Shown here: piece after piece, positions 48,543 to 60,571 of the stretch
How the letters are laid out: each line of letters opens with the position of its first letter
Position numbering within the stretch: the stretch's first letter is position 1
NCBI RefSeq assembly: GCF_963678635.1
Contig: NW_026970960.1
Span: 2,501-64,500 of the forward strand
DNA from: Symsagittifera roscoffensis
Lineage: Eukaryota > Xenacoelomorpha > Acoela > Convolutidae
Reading direction: 5' to 3'
DNA: 62,000 nucleotides
Translations under genes and position numbers: made by a program
The notes under the pieces: generated by a model
The model's database searches: none
Told to the model about the DNA's origin: nothing
Seen by the model: the letters and a program-made list of their open reading frames with translations, nothing else

Positions 48543-48905
48543 AAGACTTCCCTCAATCGGAACGATCCGAAAGAACGAAGCCCAGGACACAGTCTTCTCA
48601 AGTGAGTGTGTATTTGCCTAATACACCCACCGAGGTCTTCTTTTAGGTGCCTTGCGATTGCCCGAGCTGTCCTACTAAGTAGCTCAAGGCAACCTCTGAT
48701 CGAAAATTTCTAAAGTCTATGAAAAAGCTCCTCCACACCCGGAACGCTCCAAAAGCACGAGAGCAGGGAACAACTTTTTTTCTCAAGTGAGTGTGTATCT
48801 GCCTAATACACTCACCGAGGTCTTCTTCTATGTGTTCCCGGATTGCCCGAGCTTTCCTATTAAGTAGCTCAAGGCAACCACACAACCAAAATCACAATCA
48901 AAAAA
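48543..48905. repeat. Tandem duplication of about 180 bp
   Basis: Two diverged copies share CTCAAGTGAGTGTGTAT, GCCTAATACAC, ACCGAGGTCTTCTT and AGTAGCTCAAGGCAACC at an offset of about 180 bases. Each copy has a small hairpin-prone GTGTAT...ATACAC. An 80-codon - strand frame spans the junction, but most differences between copies change amino acids, so coding is not supported. Confidence 0.75.
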
Positions 48906-49084
48906 TTTTTTGGTTCGGGTACTTCTGATACACCCGATCTAGAATCCAAAGTTGATCACGAATTTCCGGGTCAAAATGGGCTCCTATGATCCTAATAAGC
49001 ACGCCTAATATCCTAATATGATCTTAATTAAATGGATATTTTCCGTTTCCCAAATTGCCACAGAAGGTTTCCTCAAGTATCTAA
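48906..49084. other. Non-coding stretch, nothing recognised
   Basis: AT-rich DNA between the 180-bp duplication and the GGAGGGT motif field; no repeat or frame stands out. Confidence 0.5.
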
Positions 49085-52065
49085 CAAGGAGGGTTGCTAG
49101 GAGGTTTAAGTCACTCCGGAGGGTACTTCGGAGGCTTGTTAAGACACTTAGCTTACTCCGAAGGGTTACTTCGGAGGGTACCTTAGTTACCCAAGAGACT
49201 TCGGAGGGTCCCCCTTAACTCACTAAGGAGGGTCTATTGGAGGGTCAATATGCTCCGGAGGGTAACCTCGGAGGGTTCTTCCAAAACTTTCAAAATTTTT
49301 TAACCTCACTTAGAGGGGTCTTCCACTAGCTTCAAAAAGCGTCAAAACAAGCTAAAAGCCCTCTGGGGGATTGTTTTAACTTCTTCGGAGGGTTCCGTGG
49401 AAAATCTCCACTAAGGAGGGTTGCTAAAGGGCTTAAGTCACTCCGGAGGGTTACTCCGGAGGGTTCCGCAAAAATCAGGAAAAAGGGTTAACTTACCGCA
49501 ATAAAGCCTCCAAATACGGTGTAACTTACTTAAAACCAGGTTGGTTGACACGGTCAACCTTCCCAGCAGGATAAAAAGGTGTTTTGATAAAATTTTCTGC
49601 CGCTCGGAGGGTTACCTCTAATTTGGACCCTCCGAACCAACAATTTCTAAAAAATAAAATTTTCTTTTCCGAAATTATCAACCCAAAAACGGTTGCGGTC
49701 CGAAAAAGTGGTCCAAAACTTCGACTTATGGTACCAAAATTATTCCGATCGGTTGGCTAGTCTTTGAAAAATCGCCAAAAACGTGTTTGTCCAAATGGCC
49801 TTTTTTTACCATCTATATAGGTTCTGAGACACTTTTTCCGCAATTCCTATTGAAAGTGCCTAAAAATAACTGAAAGGAGCGTAGTAGCTCTGTACGGCAC
49901 TGGAAAAATGCAAAAAACCGGACCAAAATTGGTTTGGAGACAAAAGTTTGGCCAATAACTATCAAATTTGGACCCTCCGATTCCTTCCTTTTCCAATCTC
50001 TAAGTCGTTAGCTCTATCCACGGAGCTAGTTGGAGGGTTACTCAAAAATTTCTCTAGTAACCGAGCACGTTATGCTAGCACGCTTCTTACACAAAAAATT
50101 TTATTGCTCTAACTCTAAAAACTCAAAAGCTCGATCCCCGAAACAGATTGACAAAATTCGGAAAATTATCAAAATTTTGATCGAAAATTTTTTGTTTTCG
50201 CTAACTTCTACTAAGTCTTTTTCCGTGGGTTTTCTCTAGTTAGAGGGATCGAACTACGAAGTAACTGCCTGTACAAAAGCTTTTTGCTGTTCAGAAAAGC
50301 TAGGATATCCAAAATTTTGGGGGTCTTTAGTTTGGTCGAAAATCAATAATTCTCGACAAAATTTGGGTGTTTCTCGGGTCTAAATAGGAGATAAGTAATA
50401 TATAGTAAGGACAATAATCAATTAGCAGTCGTTAATGAATATTACTATACCCTACTTTGCACCAAAATACCCGAATTAAGACCCTTAATTCGGAACTTTG
50501 TGATCGACGGAGGGTACAATCGGACCGCGCCAATCGTGCCCCCCACCACTTAAGTTTTAATGGAATAGTACCCGAACGATACTAAAATTGTTTCAACGAT
50601 ACCCAACAGTCGTTGTGGATGTTGTCCTTGATGTCCCTGTTGAGTGTGGAACACGTCGGTCAGCTTGCCACTCTACCCTCCGGTCACCGGCAAAATCACC
50701 ATTAACGTGCTTAAATACTCAAATTACACTCAAGGGAGGGTACCCAACCCGTCACCAAAAACACACAATCTCTCTATCAGAAGTGATATAAATCAATCTG
50801 AAACAACAACGAATAGGAAGGTCAGATCACATCTCGTCCGGAAATAACATACAAACTGTCACTTTATGTTTTTTTTTGTTTTTTTTTTGGATTTTGTACT
50901 GTTTTTTGTACTTTTTTGTTTTCAAATAAATTTGTTTTTTGGCTTTTTCTTGGTTATACACTATTTTTGTTTGGTTTTACGCTTTCTCTTTAACTGTTTT
51001 TGGTCCCGGGACCTTGGGATAAGCGGGCTCATGACTTCCCACCTAACCCTCCGGCCCCCGGAATTTTCGGTGTTAACTAAGTTAAAAAGCTAAATAGTAC
51101 TAGGCGGAGGGTACGCACCTCCCCCCTAGTACAATAACGGTCATTAAGGCCTCTAACTCGGGCTTACGCCCGGAGCGGAGGGTTCGTCGCTGAAACGCTT
51201 GCTGATCATGATGGTCTTATGCCTTTGACAGGCCCACCCAGGAGCGCCAGAAAAACGTCTAGATACGTAACATTCGCCTAAATACTACACAGCGACGGAG
51301 CGTAGAAAAAGTACCTATTAACGACTGACAGGCGTCAGTTACCTTGATCCTACTCGTTTTTCACCGTATCGACCTTGCCAGTTGATTTCTGGTCTGTTTA
51401 GGGCTAAGTAAAAAGTTACTATTTTTAGGCCATCAGTCAAACGACTTTTAATCAGCTTTCGTTTACATGCGAACACAACCACATAGCTGAGTCTCGGATC
51501 CTCAGACTACGTGATTGCTATTAAAAACACGGCTCGAACACCCTATTTCATTATGTTTTTGTGTGACAGTTCTATATTAAATCCATTGGAGATGGATTGA
51601 CCCTTTCCTCTTCCTAGCTACTCATGCTCTAAAATACCAAGTTACACCGGTGTCAATTCAAAGTTCTATGGCATCAGAGTAGCTAAAAAGTTAGTTTACT
51701 GCAGTCCTTCAACATAAAACAGTCTCTGGGGGACCAAGCCTCCGCTCCCGTAATCTTCTCGAGATAACGTTCTTATCTCTCCCAATTTGTGGCACGGGAG
51801 GGTTCCGCGGAATATTCCTTCCCCACTGAAGCCTCCTTTCTCACTGTTTCTCTCTGCTATCGGTCTTATCGTGTGTGATTGCCACTATAAGAGGCTCCGT
51901 TTTTCTCGTGTTCCGGTACGACCGTTTTTCACTATAATTGTCGTTGTTCTGCTTTTTTCGTTCTTTCTCGTCAAAATGACCGTCTTCTTGTATTTCTCAG
52001 AAGTACTTGCCCGTCAATCGAAATTTTAAAAATTTAAACTTCCGGAATATTTTGACCCTCCTTCG
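49085..52065. repeat. Field of GGAGGGT motifs
   Basis: About two dozen exact copies of GGAGGGT or ACCCTCC, 13 of them within 49085-49465, often as CTCCGGAGGGT or CTTCGGAGGGT followed by T or A and CC. Spacing is irregular (10-120 bases, then sparser), so it is not a simple tandem repeat. Motifs occur on both strands. No gene in this stretch; short T-rich frames around 50866-51093 and 51787-52029 are low-complexity. Confidence 0.75.
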
Positions 52066-53130
52066 CAGCACTTTTTGTTCCTTAGGCCTTTAGTCGTCTT
52101 TTTCTGTCCCGCCGGAAGGTTGCGCTGTGCCAATCTGGCAGAATGGCACAAATTTTCTAGAATTTTTATTTTTTTAATTTCGATCGAAGAGTGAATATTT
52201 GTAACATTCGCCCGGAAGATACATATCGACGTAAAATAAAACTCAGTCCTAAGACGACTGGCTAACGTCTAAACAGAGCTTTACATGCTTTTAACCGTCT
52301 CTACCAAGCCAGTACTTTCGGTGGTCTTTCTAACATCGGGTCGACAAAAACGTTACTGCTTTCGCCTTCGGTCAAAACACTCAAATTAACTTAATTACAT
52401 GCAGAAATAGTGAGCTCTTGGCTGGGTCTCAGTATCCCCAGACCACGAGGTCACTCCTAAAAACAGGGCTACTACAACTTATTGAATTATTATTGTTTTT
52501 GTTCAGTAGATAAAAATCATCATCTCCATCGAAGATGGATCAACCCTTTCTCCCAACTCCTAGCTTCTCATCTTAGCAGAATGATTTCATATGTTAATTA
52601 GATTCAATTCAGGACATAATAGGGAATCTAAAAGTTCATATAAGATGATAAAAGTTTCAGTCCCGAAACCCCTCCTGATTCTCGAATCCACTGAATCAAG
52701 CACGTTAAGCTTGATTTCTCTGTAACCCGGAAGGCTGGTTTCCACCCCTCACTGTTGTTAGCAACTGCCTTGCAACTTTTGTAGCGACACAATAGTTGCA
52801 ACTTGGAGCGGTCTCTGCTACTTCTGCTTTTCTCTGATTCCGATTCTCAATTTTCTCGTTGTTGTCGTCGTCGCAACTATCGTTGTTGTGTTCTTTTCTG
52901 GTTTTTCTGCCAAAATGGCCATTTCTGACGTTTCTCAGAAATATGACGTCATACTTCGAATTTTTAAAAATTTGAAACACCAGAATATTCTAGCCCTCAA
53001 CGTTTGGCCAATCGTTCCAATAACGCTCTTATACCTTCAAAATCGCCAATTCGGAAGGTTCGCTGCTAAAAACTCGAATCTGCTGGATTTGCATTTTGGT
53101 CCATTCTGGTCGAATGTCACATACTCCCCG
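51260..53130. repeat. Diverged tandem duplication of about 940 bp
   Basis: Copy 1 about 51260-52195, copy 2 about 52196-53130. Matching landmarks: GTAACATTCGCC (51267, 52200), GAGATGGATTGACCCTTTC against GAAGATGGATCAACCCTTTC, CGTTGTTCTGCTTTTTTCGT against CGTTGTTGTGTTCTTTTCTG, and TTTCTCAGAA (51993, 52930). Offsets range from 934 to 943. No coding evidence in either copy. It lies just 3' of the SGNH reading frame on the - strand and may be its trailer. Confidence 0.75.
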
Positions 53131-53716
53131 GACAGTCCGGTCAATGTCCTCATTGAATCTCGCAATGTTCGTAAAATAGGTACAGTGTCATCGAACAGAA
53201 TTTACAAAATGCACGAAATTACTTTTATCCTCGTCACATCAACTCACTGCAGAATATAAATGGCATCATACTACATCACTATAGCCTTCAAATTCTCTCA
53301 TTAATCTGCACCATAAGGATATGACTTAAGATAAAAACATCTTTTCTGACTTTCAATGTCAATGTCCTGACTAAAAACTTTTCTCCTAGATTTAAAAGGT
53401 GTTGGTTTGCAGGACAGTCCTGCCAACCAACAAGCTAAAATTATCCTACTACGCTTCTTCCCTTCAGAAATCTTGCTTGTTATTGTCCTGAATATTAGAA
53501 CTAAGAAACTCTGTGGTTAGAAAGAACAATGAAACAATCTCCCTCTTCGAGAGATTACCCAAGCCTTTCATATCACCACAAAGTGATCAATTCTCCTAGT
53601 TGATTAAAAACAGTCATGCAGGCTGGAATATTTAAATATACTCTTTACTCAAGCCATTCTAAATAAATAGCAAGTAAGTGTCTCTAAAGCCACTAATTAA
53701 AATCAAAATGCAAGAG
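53131..53716. other. Non-coding region with palindrome, 3' of the SGNH frame
   Basis: AT-rich DNA without a gene. Contains the 31-base palindrome at 53401-53431 and two further GGACAGTCC-type words near 53140. Confidence 0.5.
53401..53431. other. Near-perfect 31-base palindrome
   Basis: GTTGGTTTGCAGGAC, one base, GTCCTGCCAACCAAC: a 15-base stem with one mismatch and a single-base centre. It could form a hairpin or bind a dimeric protein. Its place about 290 bases after the last codon of the - strand frame would suit a transcript-end hairpin, but this is inference. Confidence 0.6.
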
Positions 53717-54960
53717 TCAATGTTCCATCTCTTCCTCCTGTGATACTGACTCTGCACTTTCAGTCTCTGTGTCTTGCAACACATCATTAGCTATTCTGAC
53801 GCTGTTGGAAACAGTCCTCCAACACTTCTGATCTTCTACCCTCTGTTTGCAACAAGGCAGAGGATCCACGTTAGATTCTCTGTTTCGGCAGAAGCTGTTG
53901 TGGAGACACAACGTCACGTTTCTCTCCAAATCTTCCTTCAACATCTCTTCCTTCTCCTTTCCACTACGTTCTTTCGTCCTGGAAATTCTCTTTACAGCGG
54001 TGGTAACTGCATTCCGATGAGTCACGAGAGCTCGCTTGAAAGCTCCTGCTCCAATGTCCAGCTGATATTCACTGTACACCCTGCCGTGCTTCGACATATG
54101 CTTTTTCGCATACTCGTACAACCATGCAGTCATGTTAGCTCTGAACCATGGCATCAATCGTCTCCTTGCCCATATCTTCTTCACCTCCATCGGAATGTTC
54201 AGAATCTTGCACATTGTCTCAAAAAGATCTAGATCTTTCAGACAATCTATTTTCCGCAACTGTTCTCTCGTTGGCGCTTCCTGTCTATTGTTCTCTCTTA
54301 CATGAGCTTCCAGCCATCGTATCGCCATCATAACCCCCACTATTACTATCGTAATGGGCTGTGATGAGTCTGGTAAACCCATGGAGAGCAGCTCTCCAGA
54401 GTCCCAGATCAACACCAGATTACTACGCTTGGGATACCACCAGGTCTGCAGCAAGCAGTGACAGGGAAACTCGTCATGTGTCAACATGATGCCCCTCCAA
54501 TAGCGCTTTCCCGAAGCTTCCAGTAATGGTTCTACTTCCATCATCACTCGGTGGATTTCATCATTCTCGTCTACTGTATTGTAATCTGTAACAGTTGATC
54601 CTCTCTGTTTCTGTCTTTCAAAGTCACTGAAGTTCCCACTCACGTATCCCATGAACTTCCTTCCCAGTATCGATTCCAACTCTTCCTTTATTCTCTCTGG
54701 AACCGCTGAGAACATTTTACATAGCAACTCGTAAGATTTTTTGGACATTCTCGTTAGTCTCACACACTTTGGTACTGAGAAGGCTTGATCCACGATCGTT
54801 CTCCTACTCTTTACATCCACAGCTACAAAATGCACCGGGTATCTGCTCTTGCACATTGGAGCCAATGTCGATCCCACCAAATATCGTGTTCCTGATGGTC
54901 TACAATAAGTCTCACTGTGTCTGATGTTCATTTCCGCCTCGATCGCTTCCCTCCATTTTC
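53717..54960 (-). pseudogene. SGNH-element frame, C-terminal segment
   Basis: 404 codons open from 54931, plus about ten upstream codons in register. Mixed alpha/beta sequence with a hydrophobic stretch near residues 190-206 (PITIVIVGVMMAIRWL) and a long Lys/Arg/Glu-rich helical region at about 290-345. It ends in a strongly acidic tail (about 20 residues, mostly Glu and Ser), a natural-looking C terminus closed by TGA at 53717-53719. I do not recognise the fold. It follows the preceding segments in order on the same strand with no intron signals. Confidence 0.55.
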
Positions 54961-55689
54961 CTATGTGTTTCTGTTCGGTTTGTAGAACTCCAGGAATACT
55001 TCTACACTGATGGCTGTGACCATCTCATGTCTCTGTTCTAGATTCAATAGTGACTCTAAAGAACTAAACATGCTGTAGAACCCTAGTGCAAACACTAGAT
55101 TCACCTCGGTTCCTTCATGACAATCCGCTATCAGTTCCATTTCCGTTCTTGCTTTCATCACGACATTCCCAAACAAAATCGTCAATTACTTGTGTTGTTT
55201 CTCTAGGGTCTTCACACAGTCCAGACTTCCACAAACGTGACCCTCCAGTCCACAGACTTCCGCCAGACAGCTACCAGGTTTGACCCAGTCTTCTGGTCCC
55301 CAGCCAGACAACTCCACTTTATCTTCACCGTTGCCCCTAGAGGCCGTTATCATCACATTATATATGATGTTAAGGTCACGCAGGTTGCAGTCTGCACGTC
55401 TTGTGTCGCCCGTAGTATCGAGTCAGCGTTGGGACTAGGACACCATGATGGCCTCATCAATTCCCACACTGCCATCAAGCTCGTTCTCAGTAATTCATCT
55501 GAGAATCCCAACCCAAACTCCACTCTTTTGTCGGATTTTGGCACGGAAGGTGCAGTCACCTCTTCTTCCAAGACCAGTCCTAATTTGATCTGAGGATTGG
55601 TAGCGCTCCTTATCGTTACAATTCTCGACGTCCAGAATCTTACAACACTGCTTGCTCATAATCAAAGAAGCAATCACGTATGTCTTCAC
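54961..55689 (-). pseudogene. SGNH-element frame, heavily broken segment
   Basis: Three fragments in different frames lie in sequence: 64 codons from 55689, 72 codons from 55571 ending at 55353, and 74 codons from 55185 ending at 54961. Between 55350 and 55190 the frame has several stops. Fragments look like ordinary globular protein (hydrophobic helices, few low-complexity runs), so this is a decayed continuation of the same reading frame, not a separate gene. Function unknown. Confidence 0.45.
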
Positions 55690-56864
55690 TCAGGAAAGGG
55701 TTGTACGTAGCTTAGGTTTTTCATGATTGGTCCACAGTATTCACTGGATTTCAGCAGTGCCCCAATAGATTTTTTAGTGAGTCTCAGCTCCTTGTTTGAA
55801 AATCTCTTGATTTCGTCTATCTTTCTCATGGGCTCTAACTCCTCAGGTTCCTTCATATTCACCCTCATCGGCTTGCTTTGATGCATCTCCAGCAGTGCTA
55901 GCAAGAGTAAGGCTTTCGCTCGCTCATCGCCCTCCTTCAGCATCTTGACACAGGTGTTCAATGCAGGTACTGAAATCTGTTCTATCATGAATCGAATGAA
56001 ACAGAGAGCTTCTCTCCGCTTCGCACACGCTACTGCTGCTCCCTCTTGGATTATCAGATCCCTCAGGTTCGTCATAAGGAAAACCTTCTCTTCTTTTGAC
56101 CTCTTCCTTTCTTCTGAATCATATTCCTCGCGAGTCAGTCCCATCATGCACCAGGCAAACCTCAGTTGTAACTCGGTTCTCACGTAAGGTACTGCCATGA
56201 GAGCGTGTATTCTTGGCGCAGTCCTCATCTCTTCTTCGAAGTACCGTAACACCACTGCTTTCCATGGAAGGCTCACCAACTGCTCCATCGTTTCTGCCTG
56301 TATCTCAGACGACGCTAAAGTCCCGTACGCCTTCTGCTTGAGGGTGGTGCCTTGCAACATTGTTTCCAGATAACCTTCCATGGCCTTTTCGTCTTCCAGG
56401 GCCATCACAAACCCTCTAGCCGAGTTTCGGTATTCTAACATCTCCATGTATCCACCGGTGGGTTCATCTATCAACACAGTCTCCGACACTGTTAGTCGGT
56501 CATATTCCACTAGTACTAGTTGTCCTGCGACACTTCCCTTTCCGTGATTCATGGGAGATGGCTTAAAGTCTTTCACTGTGCTCTCTCCACATTGGCTGAG
56601 TATCTCCATTTCTAAGGTTGCTCCAGTCATAGTGCGGTCACTCCTTTTGGATGTATATCCTGTTGACTTTATTCCTGCCATGAGAATGGATGGCACCATC
56701 GCTACATCGGTCAACATTCTGTTCGTGCCAGGTAATTGATAATCACCTTGTCCCAAATCCATGGCTTCTTCGACTCGTTTTCGTTTCGCTGAATTGACAG
56801 CTTTCATCGATATCTCCGAATCCACCTTCGTCTTTCCTACTCTCCTCGTCATCACTCTGCTGCC
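55686..56864 (-). pseudogene. SGNH-element frame, helical segment
   Basis: 389 codons from 56855 to TAA-type closure at 55686, in register with the preceding segment and separated from it only by TGA at 56865-56867. Basic start (RRVGKTK), then a mixed region, then about 200 residues of predicted helices rich in Glu, Met and Leu including a run of Leu/Ala near KALLLLALLEMH. No motif identifies a catalytic activity. The single-stop separation argues for nonsense decay of one long protein. Confidence 0.5.
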
Positions 56865-57600
56865 TCACTTCATTTTCATCGCGTTGATCTTGTCAATCAC
56901 CAACTTCGATCGCATCGTTCCTCTCCTGGTTCTTGACAGATACACCACCTCTCCTTTATCGTCCTGCGGTGTCATCTTGATGGGAGAATTCGCTTCACTT
57001 TCGTCAGTGGCTGAGTCAATCAACAACTCACTCAATCTACCTTCACACTCATCAAATTTATCAAGGACTTCCCGCATCAACGGCCGGTTGAGACCTGTTT
57101 TCAAAATGGACTGGGTCCCATAGCTCTGAACTACTGTCCAGACTTCTTCCATGAACGCCACTCTGTCCAATCTACATCCCGTCCTAATTTCATGGTCTCG
57201 GTGATGTACTTCCCACTCTTCTTCGGGCAACGTTCCCAAGAAAGGTACTCTGGCCGAGCTCTCTATCCTTCTCCGTCTAGGTGATTCCATGAGGATTCTT
57301 TGTTCGTTGTTTCTTGAATTGCCAGGAGAGCGGCTCTCCGGCAAATTCCGTTTCATTTCTGTAAAGGCTGACGGAGGCTCCAGTGTCGAAGTGCCTTCAT
57401 CCGCTGGCTCATTCGTCTCCAACTTATCCGCGTTGTTCTCAAGATCACTGGATATATTGAAATCCAGGCTGGATGCTCCTCCTGTCGATGTCCTGTCGTC
57501 TTCCCCACCAGTTTGACTTGCATCTTGTTGCATGGGTTCTTCGGCTTGACCTATCCTTCTTTGAGCTCGAGGGTCCTTGCTTATCATTGTCGGTTCCTTC
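56865..57600 (-). pseudogene. SGNH-element frame, low-complexity linker segment
   Basis: 240 codons open from 57587. The first 110 residues are Ser, Glu, Asp, Thr and Pro rich and look disordered; the rest is more ordered and contains a charged helix. The link to the upstream segment is broken by a short excursion into another frame between about 57640 and 57590, where 57445-57660 is open in a shifted frame. Ends at TGA 56865-56867. Confidence 0.5.
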
Positions 57601-57617
57601 CGGAAACTTCGGTATAA

Positions 57618-58979
57618 TCAATGTACCGGCCGATCTATCTTCCTCTTCTCCATGGACCATTTTGTTTCCTCGCAGCCGAAGGGTGCTAGGAAGGTCCTCG
57701 CCTGCAGTGTTCCTCCCACTTTCAATTCCGGTTTCACACTAGTCAGGATCAAGGAGGCCTCAGGCAGTTCGGTCCTGCCTCTCATCTTCATAGGAGCTAA
57801 GTCTAATCCCGCCCATTCTTCGTCAAATCTTCCAGGCTTGGGAGTCGCGGCGTTTCTTATTCGCCTTCTCGTCGCTTGATCCGTATATGCAAATCGTATG
57901 TATTGTAACACGGCGGCATTTCTCCCTACAAAGTATGGATCCATCGTTCCCACGAAATTCCCCATTCTCCTTTCATTGGTTTCAAATGCTCTCAACCAGG
58001 GAGTTTGTACCACGGAGACTGCTCCGAGCAACATCCTTCTTATCAGAGGGAATTCCGCGATTTCTTCCGGCAGCTTCTCGTAATCACCCCAATCCTTCGT
58101 CTCCTCTCTCACTTTGTGATATGCTGCAACGAGACGAGGCACTCTGGTCATCTCACCATTTGTTTTATCATAGGGTCTCAGATTCCAAAGCTTCGGAAAC
58201 ACCACGATGTGTCCTCTTGCTACTTCTCCCATGCGATCACGGAAGTGATCGTCAAAGTTGATGACTGTCATTTCTGGCTCTGATATTTTCGCAAATAACA
58301 GATCTTCACTCATGAGCTCCCGCAAGGTGTGCTGCTCACACCAGTTCAGTGCACTACCGTCCACTGCTGATATGAGGTTCAGGTGCAGCACCGACCTCCT
58401 ATACGCCTCCACCTTAACGTCAGGGAACGCAAACGTGACTGCTGGTCCATATATCACTGTCACAAACTCCGTGGCTCCTCTGATCAATGCTAAGGGATCG
58501 GTCCTCATAGCCAAGCTCAGATCAGTTAAAAGAGGCATGCCCCCAACATGTCGTCTAACATCTTCTTCTCTTTCAATAGTCTCGTCTTCTCCCGTTCCAA
58601 AGCGATTTTGTTGTAAGAGATATTGGATAAGAGTATGTCTAGGGTCTCTTATCTTATTCCACGAGTCCGTGGATTTCTTCATAACTAATTTTCTCACTCT
58701 CTCTCTCATCTGCTCTGGACAATGTGTCAATTTCATCAGTCCTCCCAAGTTTCCGTGGGTAATCGCAATCAATGTTAGAAGCCCATGTAACCGCAGGTTC
58801 TGGATTCCTTCGGTGAGCAGCATTGCCGGTCCTTTCACGAAGCTCTCTGCTCCAAACGTCACGAACAAGGCTAGTAGTTTTACTATTGACACTTCCACTA
58901 CTGCTTGAAGGAATTCCTTTATCAAGTAATGAGAGACTTTCGGGTAGACTTTTGCCAAGAAGGACGCGGTCCATCCGGC
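57618..58979 (-). pseudogene. SGNH-element frame, large globular segment
   Basis: 446 codons open from 58958 and in register with the upstream segment through TGA at 58980-58982. Rich in hydrophobic helices at the start (about residues 10-70), with a well-conserved-looking middle region containing DDHFRDRMGE, ARGHIVVFPKLWNLRPYD and a later run TMDPYFVGRNAAVLQYIRFA. No signal peptide or zinc motif. I do not recognise the family. It could be a structural or nucleic-acid-binding part of the element's product, but this is a guess. Confidence 0.5.
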
Positions 58980-59430
58980 TCACAACCCTTCCAGCATGCT
59001 GTCTGTCCGTTCAAAGCCTTCCTGTACCTTCACTTCCTGGGTCCAGAAAGTTTCCAGGGTAACCTGACACATTCTGTTCACAAATTCAGCGGTCTTTCCT
59101 CCAGCATTTTCCGCCAGGTTCATCTCCTTTAACAAGTAGGCATGGATCTTCGTGATCATCACAGGGCCTTGCTCAAAAGCATCTGCACCCAATGCTGCTA
59201 CTCGAGGATTTAGGTGTAGCCATTGGTTGGCTTCCGGCTTGGTTCTCAAGACCATCGCCTCCAAATGAGCTCTAGTCTCTAGTGAATTTTTTCTTCTCGT
59301 GTCTTCACCTGTCACTTCCATTGCTCGGAACCATAAGTCGTTGGACATCGCTACGATCACTCGATGGTCGTCGTCTATTCCTGAATTCAGTTTGGGCTGT
59401 CGACTGAAATTGACAGTTCCAACCCCAGCA
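58980..59430 (-). pseudogene. SGNH-element frame, short helical segment
   Basis: Open from 59501, but likely protein begins near 59405, where the preceding frame ends and this one continues (a one-base shift). About 140 residues, helical, with ETRAHLEAMVLR and a Cys near the end. Closed by TGA at 58980-58982 and resumed in the same frame directly after it. Confidence 0.5.
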
Positions 59431-60571
59431 CCTCGTCCAACACTAACATGTGCAGCGCATGGTCCTTGAATCCTCTCATCGCGTTCGAGATATCTGACCA
59501 CACTGCAGATAGTTCAGCCCTGAGTGGCCTCAAGTTCTCCATCTCTATCATGCGATTTGGGGCTGATATGATTACATCATATTTCCCTTCCGAAAGCAAG
59601 GTCACGATCGCATACACGAATTTTATTCCATCCGGGAGATATGCATACCCCGGAGACAATGCGAATACTACTCTCGGTGTCACCTTGGTGAACGAACCCT
59701 CCTTCGTCGCATCCACCACTTCACCCATCGACTCAAGGATATCTTTTATCGCTGGCCACACTGCATTTTCCGCCGTTGTAGGATCTCTGAGTCTGCTCAG
59801 AAAATCTCTACTGTGTAGATGGTCATTAATGCCAGCAAACACGATCGTAATCGGGTTCATGTCCGTCTGTCTTTGTACCCCTATAGCCAGAGATACTGAT
59901 TGCAGTAGGTCCAGATCGACCGCTGCCAACATTATGACGTCCGGCCAAAACAGAGACTTGGAAGTATACACGAATTCTGAATTCGCTACTATCATGATCT
60001 TGGCCTTCCTTATTTCTGCTTTGTCATAGGCGGCAAAGATGGTCTCATCTCTCTTTATCGCTTTCAATCCGCCGTATCTTCGGACATCACCATCTTGATT
60101 TACTAGCTTCGGGTATATTCTTTCTTTCACATGACCAGGGGGTGTCGACAGTTGCCTGATGGTCTTCACGTGTTGTCCAATCGGCGCTCTCGTCGTCAGA
60201 AATCTTCCTGGTCTCTCTTCACGATTCCCCTCATCATGATTCAACCTCACATCTTGCAATAGTCTCGCATTCACTGGTCCCATTGTGTTGTTAGAGGGCA
60301 GTCCCTCTAGGTCAGCAAATCTCAGGGCCGTCGTGGAACTGAAGTTTATGCTAGCGGCTATCAACCAGTCTACACCTGTTATCGAGTAGAGTCTGCTGAC
60401 GGATAGCCTCGCTCCATTCAGCATCCTCCTTGCATCTTCGATGAAGCTCACCTTCTGGAGATCCAGCTTCATTAGCTCATCTTTGTATACATGCCAGGGA
60501 GATGGTAAGGGCCTTGACCACATCAACGAGCCTCTTCCCGGGCGTCTCTCCTCTCTACTGGCACTTGTCAT
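59387..60571 (-). pseudogene. SGNH-element frame, second hydrolase-like segment
   Basis: 394 codons. Residues 190-300 hold beta-alpha units typical of a Rossmann-like SGNH fold: IMIVANSEF at 192-200, DVIMLAAVDLD at 211-221, then ITIVFAGINDHLH at 241-253, which matches the block III shape G-x-N-D of SGNH enzymes. A clear GDS nucleophile is not visible, so it may be a degenerate or non-catalytic copy. It is joined to the upstream SGNH domain by a frameshift inside the 17-base overlap at 60555-60571. Confidence 0.5.

Noticed and set aside
48643-48885. 80-codon frame across the 180-bp duplication
   Set aside because: Between the two copies most base changes alter the amino acid, so there is no sign of selection on protein.
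51260-53130. The 940-bp duplication as a pair of LTRs
   Set aside because: The copies are directly adjacent with no internal region between them.
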